DNA of 64,000 nucleotides from a virus. The notes under the pieces were generated by a model. It was given only the letters and a program-made list of their open reading frames with translations, was not told the origin of the DNA and did no database searches. This document shows positions 29,194 through 38,270 of the stretch, piece after piece. Position numbers and translations under genes: made by a program. The stretch is taken from positions 1 through 64,000 of the IMG/VR virus record IMGVR_UViG_3300027733_000040; one strand, given 5' to 3'. Numbering within the stretch: the stretch's first letter is position 1; each line of letters begins with the position of its first letter.

Positions 29194-29218
29194 TATACTT
29201 TATCTTATGAGGTATACT

Positions 29219-29821
29219 ATGACTAATTATTTTAACGATCTTGTTGGTGTTGGCGCTGCGCAAATGCCTGGTACTGATTTAGTATTCTCGGTGGTTATTA
29301 AAGATTTCGATCTTATTATAGAGATCGGAACTGATAACGGCGGATTTTCTGTATGGCTTTATAAAAATAAGCGGCCTGAGGCTTTATTTCTTACCTATGA
29401 ACTAGAACCTTCGCATGTCAAAATCCCTAAAAACCATGAAGTGAATGATAGTATCAGATATTGTGATTGCTTTTCTCCTGATATTATCGATTCTATTTCA
29501 TCTTTAATTGCTTCGAGAGATAAAACTTTGATATTATGTGATGGTGGAGCAAAGACTAAAGAATTCGATATATTTTCGAAATTTCTTAAGATAGGCGATG
29601 TTATTATGTTACACGACTTCGCTGATTCGCCTAATGAATCTGAAAATTATTCAGCAGTTAAATCAAGATTATTATCGACTGGACTTTGGGATGGTATTGG
29701 GTTCGAAGTGCACGAGTCTTCTTTAAACATGGTTCAATCTAGCATAGATTCAGTAGGTCTTGAAAAGTATAAATATCTAGATTTTTTAAGTGTTTTATGG
29801 GGCTCTTTCATAAAACTTTAA
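29219..29821 (+). CDS. Cephalosporin hydroxylase/methyltransferase-like (Rossmann fold) protein
   Basis: About 200 aa. Residues 25-45 (DLIIEIGTDNGGFSVWLY) form a Rossmann-type glycine motif I, followed by LILCDGGAKTKEFDIF and IGDVIMLHDFAD, which match the CmcI-like and class I methyltransferase pattern with the D and HDF motifs. The start at 29219 is chosen because GAGG lies six bases before it; an ATG at 29207 is possible. It begins the glycan and small-molecule modification block. The target is unknown. Confidence 0.65.
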   Translation: MTNYFNDLVGVGAAQMPGTDLVFSVVIKDFDLIIEIGTDNGGFSVWLYKNKRPEALFLTYELEPSHVKIPKNHEVNDSIRYCDCFSPDIIDSISSLIASRDKTLILCDGGAKTKEFDIFSKFLKIGDVIMLHDFADSPNESENYSAVKSRLLSTGLWDGIGFEVHESSLNMVQSSIDSVGLEKYKYLDFLSVLWGSFIKL

Positions 29822-29841
29822 CACTGCATTTCTTGTGTTAA
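29818..29841 (+). terminator. Hairpin after the methyltransferase-like gene, possible weak terminator
   Basis: A 7-bp perfect inverted repeat (TTAACAC and GTGTTAA, loop about 10 bases) overlaps the stop codon. It is not followed by a clear T run, so it may be a processing or stability hairpin. Confidence 0.35.
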
Positions 29842-29863
29842 TTCGCGGTTATCTGATTATTTT

Positions 29864-29896
29864 TTATAGTTATGTAGATATCGTGTCTAACTATAA
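29864..29896 (+). promoter_or_regulatory. 9-bp leader hairpin directly before the ribosome site of the nucleotidyltransferase gene
   Basis: TTATAGTTA (29864-29872) is perfectly complementary to TAACTATAA (29888-29896), with a 15-base loop. The AGGA ribosome site begins at the very next base, followed by the ATG at 29906. In this position it could shape translation or mark an RNA-processing site. Confidence 0.5.
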
Positions 29897-29905
29897 AGGA
29901 TAATA

Positions 29906-30529
29906 ATGAAAGCCGTGATATGTGCCGCAGGCTTTGGGGCTAGATTAAAGCAAAATATTCCAAAAGCAATGGCCATGGTGAATGGCAAAAGAATTATAGA
30001 TTACCAAATTAAAGCCCTAAAGAATTATGAAGAAATATATGTGGTAGTTGGATTCAGATCTAATCTCATAATAGCTCATTTAAAAAAGCTAGATAATATT
30101 AAATTTATATTAAACAATGATCCTGACCTAGGCATAATGCACACTATGCGGCTGATTTCTAAGGAAATAAACGAATTGGCTCTAATTTTAGATGGCGATA
30201 TTATAATTAATGACGAAATTCCTTTGTTTAATCATGAATTTATAGGTATAAGTGCCCCGATCTACCATAATCAGGCCGACACTAAAGCCGATAAAAAGCT
30301 TGTTTATGTTGGTACGAAAGAGTCCGAGCAAGACTCTGCAAATATTTTCTGTACTAACCCTGGTAAACACGATTGGAACACCTTATCCATTCATGAAACT
30401 TTATCAAGATCCTTACCTAAGCCGTTTTTGCGTTTTGATTCTTTTAAGATTAAAACGCCAGATGATAAGAACGCTGCATATACTTGGTTAACTAAATTCA
30501 GCAATAGTAACCTCAAAAATAATCAGTAA
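29906..30529 (+). CDS. Sugar-phosphate or choline-phosphate nucleotidyltransferase
   Basis: A 207-aa protein with the nucleotidyltransferase signature AAGFGARL...PKAM at residues 6-22, then YQIKALKNY, and LILDGDIIIND near residue 90 with the catalytic metal-binding Asp. The fold matches LicC/GlmU/MobA-type enzymes that activate a sugar or choline phosphate as an NDP derivative. It sits in a block of glycosyl- and methyltransferases and probably supplies an activated precursor to them. The substrate cannot be read from the sequence. Confidence 0.8.
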   Translation: MKAVICAAGFGARLKQNIPKAMAMVNGKRIIDYQIKALKNYEEIYVVVGFRSNLIIAHLKKLDNIKFILNNDPDLGIMHTMRLISKEINELALILDGDIIINDEIPLFNHEFIGISAPIYHNQADTKADKKLVYVGTKESEQDSANIFCTNPGKHDWNTLSIHETLSRSLPKPFLRFDSFKIKTPDDKNAAYTWLTKFSNSNLKNNQ

Positions 30530-30561
30530 TTATAATTTATTCCATTCATTTAGGTATCATT

Positions 30562-31212
30562 ATGCTCCGATTAAAAAATGTTACATTGTTTATGGCTGAT
30601 GGGCGCACGGATAAAAAATCTTTTGAAAGCTCGCTTTTTGCTGTTAGGCAATGCATTGATAAAGTCGATTTTGGTGAAGTGATATTTCAATCGGCTTACG
30701 ATTCAGATATCACAGGTGTCGGCTATAAAAAAATAAAGCCAATGGTTATCGGTGAGTATAGTAAATTAATCAGTGGTAGTCTTACTGACCACATCAATAC
30801 TAAATTTGTTCTTGTTGTTCAACATGATGGTTTTATTCTTAACACTGCTAATTGGAATCCTGATTTTTTAAATTATGATTATATAGGCGCACCGTGGCTT
30901 TTGGAAGCTACCAAAAGACCCAACTGCCGAGTAGGTAATGGAGGGTTTAGCCTGCGTAGTAAAAAGCTTTTAGATGTTTGTAAAAAGCATTACGGCGGTA
31001 CCTGGGATAATGAGGATTGGCAAATTTGCCTTGTCAATAAGCCATTATTTGAATCACACGGTATAGTGTTTGCGCCTTTAGATGTAGCAACGTGGTTTTC
31101 GATAGAATCACACATACCTGAATATGATCATGATATTAAAAAGCGCTTTGGGTTTCATGGGCCGCGCCAATATGAGGCTGTGAATGCAGCTTATGGGTTT
31201 GATCTTAAATAA
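30562..31212 (+). CDS. DUF5672-like putative glycosyltransferase
   Basis: A 216-aa protein with the features of DUF5672 proteins found in glycan clusters: FVLVVQHDGFIL near residue 92, YDYIGAPW near 109 and VGNGGFSLRSKKLLDV near 127, then NEDWQIC. The HDG and NGGFSLRS segments resemble donor-binding and catalytic parts of GT-A enzymes. Same operon direction as its neighbours, with a gap of 32 bases before and 9 after. Confidence 0.75.
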   Translation: MLRLKNVTLFMADGRTDKKSFESSLFAVRQCIDKVDFGEVIFQSAYDSDITGVGYKKIKPMVIGEYSKLISGSLTDHINTKFVLVVQHDGFILNTANWNPDFLNYDYIGAPWLLEATKRPNCRVGNGGFSLRSKKLLDVCKKHYGGTWDNEDWQICLVNKPLFESHGIVFAPLDVATWFSIESHIPEYDHDIKKRFGFHGPRQYEAVNAAYGFDLK

Positions 31213-31221
31213 AAATACAGT

Positions 31222-31863
31222 ATGAGAAAATTATTAGTCGGTATACCTGTAATTTATGACGTGGCTTGTGTTAAGAGATGCTTAGCCCATGTTATTGGTG
31301 CCGACGGTATCCTTATAATCGACAATAATGCCACACCTGACATAAAAAAATTAATAGAGCCTTACAATAAAATAATTAATGCTAAGAATGTTTATGTTAA
31401 TCCAGCTTGGAATCAATTAATGGAGTATTTCTTAGCACATCCAGAGTTCGATACCTTAATTATCCTAAATAGCGATATTTATCTTAAAAATGACGTTTGT
31501 GCTAAGATAAAATTAATAGATCTTGATACTCAGAAGGTAATTCCGCTTGTGACTGGCGTTAGTGCCTTTTCCGATTCTCCCAACCCGACAACACAAGTAG
31601 TGCAGGATGGCGTCCCTGGCGTCTTCATCTGCTTGTCGCGCAAGATGGTTGAGTTAGTTTATCCGATACCTGGGGAGATAAAGTTATGGTTCGGCGATAA
31701 TTGGATATTTGATAAACTTAAATTGTTAGATTATAAAATGACCGTTTATAGCGACCTTCAAGCCATCATGGACTGGAGTCGTAGTATAGGTCTGCTACCT
31801 GAAGCAAACACAATAATAGAGGAGGATAAAAAAGCATGGAGCCTAATTTCAAAGAAGATATAA
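31222..31863 (+). CDS. GT-A family glycosyltransferase
   Basis: A 213-aa protein. It begins with a typical GT2 start (LLVGIPVIYDVACVKRCL), followed by ILIIDNNATPD and TLIILNSDIYLKND, where NSD takes the place of the DXD metal-binding motif. A FGDNWIFDKL segment near residue 152 fits the acceptor or catalytic acid region. No ribosome site is evident; the leader is AT-rich. Its end overlaps the next methyltransferase gene by 28 bases. Confidence 0.75.
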   Translation: MRKLLVGIPVIYDVACVKRCLAHVIGADGILIIDNNATPDIKKLIEPYNKIINAKNVYVNPAWNQLMEYFLAHPEFDTLIILNSDIYLKNDVCAKIKLIDLDTQKVIPLVTGVSAFSDSPNPTTQVVQDGVPGVFICLSRKMVELVYPIPGEIKLWFGDNWIFDKLKLLDYKMTVYSDLQAIMDWSRSIGLLPEANTIIEEDKKAWSLISKKI

Positions 31864-32444
31864 CTCACGTTGATATTATAAACCATCTGATCAGAGCATA
31901 TAATTTTAAATCTTATTTAGAGATAGGTGTTCAAGGTAAAGTATGCTGGGATAAAATCGTATGCGCAGATAAAGTAGGTGTCGAGCCGGTCGGGGAAATG
32001 TTCGATGATAGGATCAAGTCGATGAATAGTGATCAATTCTTTGATCAGAATGGTCAGAATTTCGATTTGATTTTTATAGATGGTGACCATGATGAAGCGC
32101 AAGTCACAAAAGATATCTTAAATTCCTTGAAATATATAAACCCAAATGGCGCAATAGTTCTCCACGATGCCTATCCGCCTAGCGAGGATTTTGCTGTATC
32201 TTATAGGTGTGGAACAGTGTTTAGGTCGATATGGCACATTAGACATATAGCAAATATTGGGATTGTAACTTATACTGGCGATTTCGGGGTAGCTGTAATA
32301 AGAAAAAAACCTAGCATAAATAAGTACCACGCTAGCGTCGGATCTTATAAGGAATATATGGCTGCTTCTGACAATCTGATAAACAAGTGTGATTATTATT
32401 CTGAATTTAAAGAAAAGATAATCGCATTATTTAATAATGATTAA
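31836..32444 (+). CDS. Class I SAM-dependent methyltransferase (Methyltransf_24-like)
   Basis: A 202-aa protein with motif I as YLEIGVQGK near residue 28, an acidic ribose-binding position in VGVEPVG, and FDLIFIDGDHDEAQVTKDI near residue 78, which is characteristic of the Methyltransf_24 group. IVLHDAYPP follows. AGAGGA before the ATG gives a good ribosome site inside the preceding gene. Probably methylates a sugar or small molecule made by this cluster. Confidence 0.78.
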   Translation: MEPNFKEDITHVDIINHLIRAYNFKSYLEIGVQGKVCWDKIVCADKVGVEPVGEMFDDRIKSMNSDQFFDQNGQNFDLIFIDGDHDEAQVTKDILNSLKYINPNGAIVLHDAYPPSEDFAVSYRCGTVFRSIWHIRHIANIGIVTYTGDFGVAVIRKKPSINKYHASVGSYKEYMAASDNLINKCDYYSEFKEKIIALFNND

Positions 32445-32461
32445 TTAACTCGCTTTAGGTT

Positions 32462-33022
32462 TTAGTTATCGAATACCACGAGTCCAGTCCCAGACCAATG
32501 GCCTATATGAGATATGTCATACTTCTCTTCTGGCAATTTATTGAATAAGACTCTCAGTGCAGGGAATTCATTTATATCATCCATTATTAGTAAACCTGTC
32601 CACTTGATAGATCTGAGATGGTTTATAAATACTTCTTCGTAAACTCCATCATGAAAAGTATCTAATAAAATAATTGAGGTATTTTTGAAATCTTCGAATT
32701 TGAGTGCTTCACCGATTCTATATTCGGTGTTACTTGTGTCTTCTTGTATGTGGTGTTTCTGGATGTCATAAGAAATAATTTTGTTATTTAAGTTATTGCT
32801 TAGTGCTATCGCTGAATACCCTCTGTATGTTCCTACATCTAATATTAGGCTGTCGCTGACCTGCCTACCAATATATGATAATAATCTATAGTGTTCTACC
32901 CCTGCTGGTGCCTGATATACTGCAGTGAATGTTGCGTCGATTTTATCTAGATCTCTAGATATGTCGGTATTAGACATTGCATTCTTAGTCATCGCTAATA
33001 GATTTGTTACGATTTGCTTCAT
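32462..33022 (-). CDS. Class I SAM-dependent methyltransferase
   Basis: A 186-aa protein with motif I LILDVGTYRGYSAIAL near residue 57, IISYDIQKHH as motif II, and IILLDTFHDGVYEEVFI near residue 114. Similar in type to the plus-strand methyltransferase that ends 17 bases away, but clearly divergent in sequence. It is the last gene of a four-gene minus-strand operon (34950 to 32462) of surface-glycan type genes. Confidence 0.78.
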   Translation of the reverse strand: MKQIVTNLLAMTKNAMSNTDISRDLDKIDATFTAVYQAPAGVEHYRLLSYIGRQVSDSLILDVGTYRGYSAIALSNNLNNKIISYDIQKHHIQEDTSNTEYRIGEALKFEDFKNTSIILLDTFHDGVYEEVFINHLRSIKWTGLLIMDDINEFPALRVLFNKLPEEKYDISHIGHWSGTGLVVFDN

Positions 33023-33031
33023 TTTTTTCCT

Positions 33032-33538
33032 TTATGAGTGCGCTGCTATAAAATTGTCAATATTTTCGCTCATCAATTGATGAGCATTGTCGATTATCTT
33101 TTGTTCATTCCAATTCCACCATTTAATATTTAACAGTTTTTTGATCTGTTCGTCTGTAAATCTTTTCCTAATTATTTTAGCTGGTGATCCAACTGCTATG
33201 GTGTATGGCGGTATGTCCTTTGTTACTATTGATCTAGCCCCGATCACGGCACCATCGCCTATTGTCACTCCGCTCATTATCATACATCCTTCGCCTATCC
33301 ACACATCGTTTCCGATGTGTATATCTCCTCTACATACTGGGTGACCGGCTAGATGAGCACAATTCTTTAGCTTTTCATTTAATGGATAAGTCGTGATAAA
33401 CTTAGTGTTATGGCCAAAACCACCATCGCAGATACAGCCATCGGCTATAGAGCTATAATTTCCTATCGTTATGCTATTAAGGGTCCCACGTCTAATAATG
33501 CTTTCATATGATCCTTGCCCTATTTTTAAATCGCCCAC
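33032..33538 (-). CDS. Hexapeptide-repeat (left-handed beta-helix) acyltransferase
   Basis: A 168-aa protein built of hexapeptide repeats: SITIGNYSSIADGC near the start and IHIGNDVWIGEGCMIMSGVT, then IGDGAVIGARSIVTKDIPPY and AVGSPAKIIRKRF. This is the signature of CatB/WbbJ/LacA-like O- or N-acetyltransferases. A His (HLAGHPVCRGDIHIG region) is placed like the catalytic His. It likely acylates a sugar in the glycan pathway encoded here. Confidence 0.88.
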   Translation of the reverse strand: MGDLKIGQGSYESIIRRGTLNSITIGNYSSIADGCICDGGFGHNTKFITTYPLNEKLKNCAHLAGHPVCRGDIHIGNDVWIGEGCMIMSGVTIGDGAVIGARSIVTKDIPPYTIAVGSPAKIIRKRFTDEQIKKLLNIKWWNWNEQKIIDNAHQLMSENIDNFIAAHS

Positions 33539-33568
33539 TTCTTTTCCCCATATTTATGATAAAGATAA

Positions 33569-34375
33569 TTACTTACAAAAATCTTCTTTCAATATATCGA
33601 CTGTCGCTTTCCAGTCTTCGACTAAACCGAAATCTTCAATCACCGTATACCATTCGGCATCGACTTCTTTATTTAATAACCCAAAGCAGCCGACTAATTT
33701 TTTTACGTATTTGCTATATTTAAGGATGAATTCAAGTTTATTACTATCGTCATATTTTATTGCGTCTGCCAGTGCGCTTGGCGACCCCCACGTTTTAGCA
33801 TGCTGCTTTAATTTCTTTGCCCATATCTGTGGCGATAAATAGCCTATATCATGGCACGCGATATTGTCATGGTGTTTATAATTCTCGTTGTTATGGGGGT
33901 CTGCAGACAAATAGGCACCATCCTGCACAAACCTTTCTTTACAATCCCTATTTAGCAAAACAGCACCAAAGTGGGAAATGCCGCATTTAATATATAGTTT
34001 AACGTGTTGGATTTTAAAACAGAGGCTGCTCGCCGTTGGATTAGAAATATATTCATGGATCTGTCTAATACCTTCAATACTAAACAAGATGTCGGCCTGT
34101 AATGATAGTATGAAATCTGGTTTGAGCATATTAAAAGTATTTTCCAGACATTTATTCTGGGCTGCTGCTATATCTTGAGGATTCTTAATCTTTTTATCGA
34201 TGTTTATAATTTGCACTTTAGGCGTATTACTTAGAGTATCTTTTAGAATATTGTAACTGATATCGTCACCACCATATACCATGAATTGGTCTACAAAAGT
34301 TAGATTACGCATAATATATGATACAGGGTATTCTATAACTTGTTGGTTGTCGACATAGATATTACATGCTAACAT
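33569..34375 (-). CDS. Putative GT-A glycosyltransferase
   Basis: A 268-aa protein beginning with LACNIYVDNQQVIEYPVSY, followed by VDQFMVYGGDDIS and a central FILSLQADILFSIEGI, in the position of the DXD metal site (QAD). HHDNIACHDIGYL follows. The overall order matches GT2-like transferases, but it lacks a perfect DXD. Its start overlaps the stop of the FkbM gene upstream by 7 bases, so translation is coupled. Confidence 0.62.
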   Translation of the reverse strand: MLACNIYVDNQQVIEYPVSYIMRNLTFVDQFMVYGGDDISYNILKDTLSNTPKVQIINIDKKIKNPQDIAAAQNKCLENTFNMLKPDFILSLQADILFSIEGIRQIHEYISNPTASSLCFKIQHVKLYIKCGISHFGAVLLNRDCKERFVQDGAYLSADPHNNENYKHHDNIACHDIGYLSPQIWAKKLKQHAKTWGSPSALADAIKYDDSNKLEFILKYSKYVKKLVGCFGLLNKEVDAEWYTVIEDFGLVEDWKATVDILKEDFCK

Positions 34376-34950
34376 GTGATTGCCTTTTTTGCTGTTAGAT
34401 CGGTATCGGTTATTGCAAGCTCATAGCCTAAGTTTTTTAAATATGCACAGACACCATCAAATTTAGGCCCACGCTTAAAAACACCGTCTGAATGTGCAAT
34501 TTCGAAGTGGATATGATCCACAGGTGTCAGAGAGAGATCAAGGCTCATAACAATATCGATGTCTTGCCCCTCAGCATCGATGAAGAGATAATTTAGATCG
34601 TGGATATTATGTTTAGATAATAATTCGGTTAGTGTCATATTCGGTACTTCATTAGACACTATTCTATCTTCCGGACAACCGTGATCAATTAAATGCTTAC
34701 TATTTAGTGTGCTAGTCTCATAATCATAGCCGTGATGAAAGTAGATGGTTTCGGTTTTTTTTAGCGAGTTACTTATAATGCAGTTTTCAATAATAACATT
34801 TTGTATGTCTTTGTAGCAGTTCGACAGTCTTTCTAAAACATATATTATAGGTTCGACTAATATTATTTTATCGAATTGCTCAGCATGTTCCTTAATTAGC
34901 TCAGTAACGTGGTCGTTTCCGCGGTTAGCGCCAATCTGTACAAGATTCAT
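34369..34950 (-). CDS. FkbM-family SAM-dependent methyltransferase
   Basis: A 193-aa protein with the FkbM pattern: VQIGANRGNDHVTELI near residue 4 as motif I, IILVEPI as motif II, and the family-typical NYLFIDAEGQDIDIVMSLDL near residue 118. FkbM enzymes O-methylate sugars or polyketides. It is the first gene of the minus-strand glycan operon and reads divergently from the glycosyltransferase at 35141. Confidence 0.85.
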   Translation of the reverse strand: MNLVQIGANRGNDHVTELIKEHAEQFDKIILVEPIIYVLERLSNCYKDIQNVIIENCIISNSLKKTETIYFHHGYDYETSTLNSKHLIDHGCPEDRIVSNEVPNMTLTELLSKHNIHDLNYLFIDAEGQDIDIVMSLDLSLTPVDHIHFEIAHSDGVFKRGPKFDGVCAYLKNLGYELAITDTDLTAKKAITC

Positions 34951-35140
34951 AGTACAAATTCCTTTTTAAAAGCAGACGATACTATAACTTAATATATTTG
35001 AGCAATTTCAGACAAACGGCTTAATACCGCCGATGGTTAAACGACGATCGAATGGTAATTATTATATGTCCAGCGATGACTTATAATTCATATGGGCGTA
35101 TTGTTATTAATGGAGTCTATTCTTCTTTCTAAGGATCATC
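34951..35140. promoter_or_regulatory. Divergent intergenic region, probable promoters in both directions
   Basis: These 190 non-coding bases separate two divergent operons, so each strand needs its own promoter here. On the plus strand TTGAGC (34998-35003) and TTAATA (35021-35026) are 17 bases apart, a weak sigma-70-like arrangement. On the minus strand TATAGT (34981-34986) could be a -10 box without a good -35. AAGGA precedes the plus-strand ATG. Confidence 0.4.
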
Positions 35141-35893
35141 ATGAAAATACTCGGCTTTGTACCGCTGCACTATGGCGCAGAATATTTAGACTTATGTTTA
35201 GATTCTTTAAAGCCTTTTTGCGACAAGGTTTATGTATCATATTCAAAGAAAGCCTCACATGGCCACACACCTCTTCTTAATGGCAAATTGGCACAATGCC
35301 CAGATTCTAGAGATACTATTTTCAATATTGCTCATAAAAATCTTGGCGATAAACTAATCTGGGAAGAAGCAGATTCTTATCCTAGGGAAGCTTCCCATAG
35401 ACATTCTGTTTATAATCATGTGGCCGGTTACGACATGATCGTTACTGCTGATTCTGATGAAGTAATAGATAAAGACACCTTTATGGAAGGTGTTAAAATG
35501 GCTTACGATGGCCCACACCGACTTTACGGGACATCTAATTATATTAATTTTTGGAGATCTTTTAACCACGTTGTAAAGGACGGTTTCAGCCCTATTAGGA
35601 TGTTTAATCTCAGGCGGTCTGGGGGCCAAGGTCATGGTTTACCGACTAAGATATACCATTTTGGCACTTGCCAACGCAAAGAAATTATGGAGTATAAATA
35701 TTTGTGTCATGGCCATAAAGACGAATTGCGGCCTAATTGGTTAAAAGAAGTCTATTATGGCTGGACGCCAGATAATCAAATCCAAAATCTCCATCCAGTT
35801 GCAAATGGTATTTGGAATGCTGAAGCAATCGATAAGAATGCTCTTCCTGATTATATTAAATCACATCCGAATTTTATGAAAGATCTCGTTTAA
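35141..35893 (+). CDS. Putative glycosyltransferase (GT2-like)
   Basis: A 250-aa protein starting ILGFVPLHYGAEYLDLCLDSLKPF, a GT2-like start, with a central YDMIVTADSDEVIDKDTF where DSD serves as the DXD metal site. HRLYGTSNYINFWRSF and HGHKDE follow. It is transcribed away from the FkbM operon and touches the SbcC gene downstream (stop and start adjacent). AAGGATC gives a ribosome site. It probably acts with the other sugar enzymes here. Confidence 0.72.
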   Translation: MKILGFVPLHYGAEYLDLCLDSLKPFCDKVYVSYSKKASHGHTPLLNGKLAQCPDSRDTIFNIAHKNLGDKLIWEEADSYPREASHRHSVYNHVAGYDMIVTADSDEVIDKDTFMEGVKMAYDGPHRLYGTSNYINFWRSFNHVVKDGFSPIRMFNLRRSGGQGHGLPTKIYHFGTCQRKEIMEYKYLCHGHKDELRPNWLKEVYYGWTPDNQIQNLHPVANGIWNAEAIDKNALPDYIKSHPNFMKDLV

Positions 35894-37708
35894 ATGTTAG
35901 AAATCAAATCGGTTAAGTGGCGTAATTTTCTTTCATATGGTGATTATGAATCGGTATTATCTCTTGAGGATCCTGGGAGCTGCTTAATAACAGGTGAAAT
36001 AGATTCTGGCAATTCGCCCCAAGTCGGCTCAGAAGATATTCGCAAATCTAATGGTTCTGGTAAGAGTTCTATTCCAAATGTCGTATTGTGGGGCCTATTT
36101 GGCCGTACCATGCACGCTTCGTCAGCTGGTGATTCGATCATTAATCACTTTACTGGCAAGACTTGCGAAGTTATAATCGATTTTAAAAACGGTGATCAAA
36201 TTATCAGGCGTCGTCAAAAAGGCGGCACTACGGAAGTGTTGTTTAGTAGAGATGGCGATGAAACTAGGATTTCAGCCGACACCGTTTCTACATCTAAAGC
36301 CATGCAATCGCAGCTTAATAAGACCTTCAATCTCGACTATGATATATTTTGTGGTAGTGTTTTCTTTAATCAATATGGCCGTTCGTGGATGGAAATGAGC
36401 GAAGTCGCGAGGAAAAAGGCTTTAGAAAAAATTCTAAGAGTCGATAGGTTTAGCTTCTATGCCAAAATTGCTAAAGCTAAATCTGACAATGCTCAATTTC
36501 TTTTTACAAATTTTAAATCTAAAATTATAGACCTTGAAGCCAACAGAGATAGGACGATAAGTGATATCCAGTCTTATCGCGAAGAAAGTGGCGCCTATGA
36601 AATCAAGAGAGCCAAAAGGATATCTGATATAGATGCTATGATCGCTACTGTCAATGAAAAGATGAATAAGATAACCATACCAGATATAGATAAGTTAACC
36701 GAAAAGTGGAAGTTAATAGAAAAGATTAAAGCTGAAATCGATAGATTAAAATCTGAAGATGCTGGACATTTTAGAACTATCGCTACCATAGAATCGAATA
36801 TAGCCGTCTTAAAAAAGCGACGCGATGAGGTTAACAAGCTACAGGGCAAGAGTTGTGTCGCTTGCCAACAATCTATACCATCAAGCATGATAACAAATAA
36901 TCTTGACAAGATTGAAAAAGAGTTAACTACATTTGGTGTGCAATTAGCCGATGCTACCGCCGCTAGAGAAGAGAGCAATAAGGTTATTAAGAAGTACGAG
37001 ACTATGTTATCGGCTAAAATACCTAACATCACCATTATGGAAGCTAATAACCTATCAACCATAGTTTTAAATTATAAAGCTGAAATCAAAAGATTAATGG
37101 CGCTACGGGCAGAGACCGAGACCGACAGCGACCCTAATCAGACAATCATAGAGAGGCTAGAAAGTAGGTTAAAAGATATCCTCGACAATATTTTAAAACA
37201 CAAAAGCGATTTAGAAGATATTACGGTGTTAGATAAGCATTATACTTATTTATATAAATCTTATAATGACAGAAATAAAGTAAAAAGCTTTATGTGTGAA
37301 GAGCATCTTCCTTATATTAATTCTCGCCTAGAACATTATTTAGGCATTTTAGGTCTAGATATTAAGATAAAGATCGAGAACGATCTTAGAATCACAAGTA
37401 ACATGTGGGGCTATGAATATCAGTCAGGCGGCGAAAGAAAAAGGACAGATCTTGCATTTATGCTTGCGTCTTATGATTTTTATGAAGTAATGTATGGTAG
37501 GCAATGTAATTTGATGGTTTTAGATGAGGTCGATGGCAGGATGGATGAGGATGGGATAGAAGGTCTGATAAGTATCATAAGAAATGATTTATCATCAAGA
37601 ATAGACAACATATTAATTATCTCACACCGTAACCAAATGTTTGATGTTTTTGACAGAGAACTAAAGGTAAAAAGGATTAACAGATTTTCTATACTATCTG
37701 GAAATTAA
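35894..37708 (+). CDS. sbcC: SbcC/Rad50-like ATPase (T4 gp46-like)
   Basis: A 604-aa SMC-type ATPase. The N-terminus WRNFLSYGDYE and Walker A NGSGKSS (near residue 54) are followed by a Q-loop region (FFNQYGRSW) and coiled-coil arms. The zinc hook is CVAC near residue 321. The second arm leads to the ABC signature YQSGGERKRTDLAFML near 512 and Walker B LMVLDEVDGRMDEDG near 538. The arms are short, as in phage gp46 proteins. It forms the end-processing complex with the SbcD gene at 26348-27436. It begins directly after the glycosyltransferase stop. Confidence 0.93.
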   Translation: MLEIKSVKWRNFLSYGDYESVLSLEDPGSCLITGEIDSGNSPQVGSEDIRKSNGSGKSSIPNVVLWGLFGRTMHASSAGDSIINHFTGKTCEVIIDFKNGDQIIRRRQKGGTTEVLFSRDGDETRISADTVSTSKAMQSQLNKTFNLDYDIFCGSVFFNQYGRSWMEMSEVARKKALEKILRVDRFSFYAKIAKAKSDNAQFLFTNFKSKIIDLEANRDRTISDIQSYREESGAYEIKRAKRISDIDAMIATVNEKMNKITIPDIDKLTEKWKLIEKIKAEIDRLKSEDAGHFRTIATIESNIAVLKKRRDEVNKLQGKSCVACQQSIPSSMITNNLDKIEKELTTFGVQLADATAAREESNKVIKKYETMLSAKIPNITIMEANNLSTIVLNYKAEIKRLMALRAETETDSDPNQTIIERLESRLKDILDNILKHKSDLEDITVLDKHYTYLYKSYNDRNKVKSFMCEEHLPYINSRLEHYLGILGLDIKIKIENDLRITSNMWGYEYQSGGERKRTDLAFMLASYDFYEVMYGRQCNLMVLDEVDGRMDEDGIEGLISIIRNDLSSRIDNILIISHRNQMFDVFDRELKVKRINRFSILSGN

Positions 37709-37718
37709 ATATAATTAT

Positions 37719-38270
37719 ATGGACACACAAGACATAGATCTGATCAAGCATTTTGCGAATACCGAAACGGTTAGGCGCAAATTAATTCGCTATTTTATCG
37801 GAAAAGGGTTCGTCGATTCATTCGACAGATTAGTATATCCTCCGCTTTTGCAGGATCTTGCATTCGATCCAGATATTTGTTTAATTAATAAAGTCGAAGT
37901 GGTGCCCTATGCCGCCGAGATCGATACATCTTTAGGCAGAGCCGTAATTGGCTGGAATCTATTTGTTCTTGGTAACAAGAGAATGTTTCTAGGTGAGACT
38001 TTCCATAACAATTTAAACGATTTAGCAAGACAAATAAAATCAGGTATTATCACAAAGTCGGCAAATGGTATGTCTGGCGCAAGACGTCAAACAACCGTTT
38101 TTAAGATCATTAAGTTTATCACCGACGTGCTTGCAGCCCATGAATCCGGCTACGTCGTTCTTGGGGCACCCAACAGGATGCCAAAACAACCTGGTGAACC
38201 ATATGCCGCACGGCAAACTATGATGGGCATGCCCAATCAGTTCTTTGGCCGCACGGCTATGGGTATTTAA
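37719..38270 (+). CDS. Hypothetical protein downstream of sbcC
   Basis: A 183-aa protein, not recognised. It has a charged helical N-terminus, a beta-rich middle (INKVEVVPYAAEIDTSLGRAVIGWNLFVLG) and a Met-, Gly- and Pro-rich tail. No catalytic motif can be seen. The ATG has no Shine-Dalgarno sequence; an AT-only leader precedes it, 10 bases after sbcC, so it may be coupled to sbcC translation. Confidence 0.65.
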   Translation: MDTQDIDLIKHFANTETVRRKLIRYFIGKGFVDSFDRLVYPPLLQDLAFDPDICLINKVEVVPYAAEIDTSLGRAVIGWNLFVLGNKRMFLGETFHNNLNDLARQIKSGIITKSANGMSGARRQTTVFKIIKFITDVLAAHESGYVVLGAPNRMPKQPGEPYAARQTMMGMPNQFFGRTAMGI

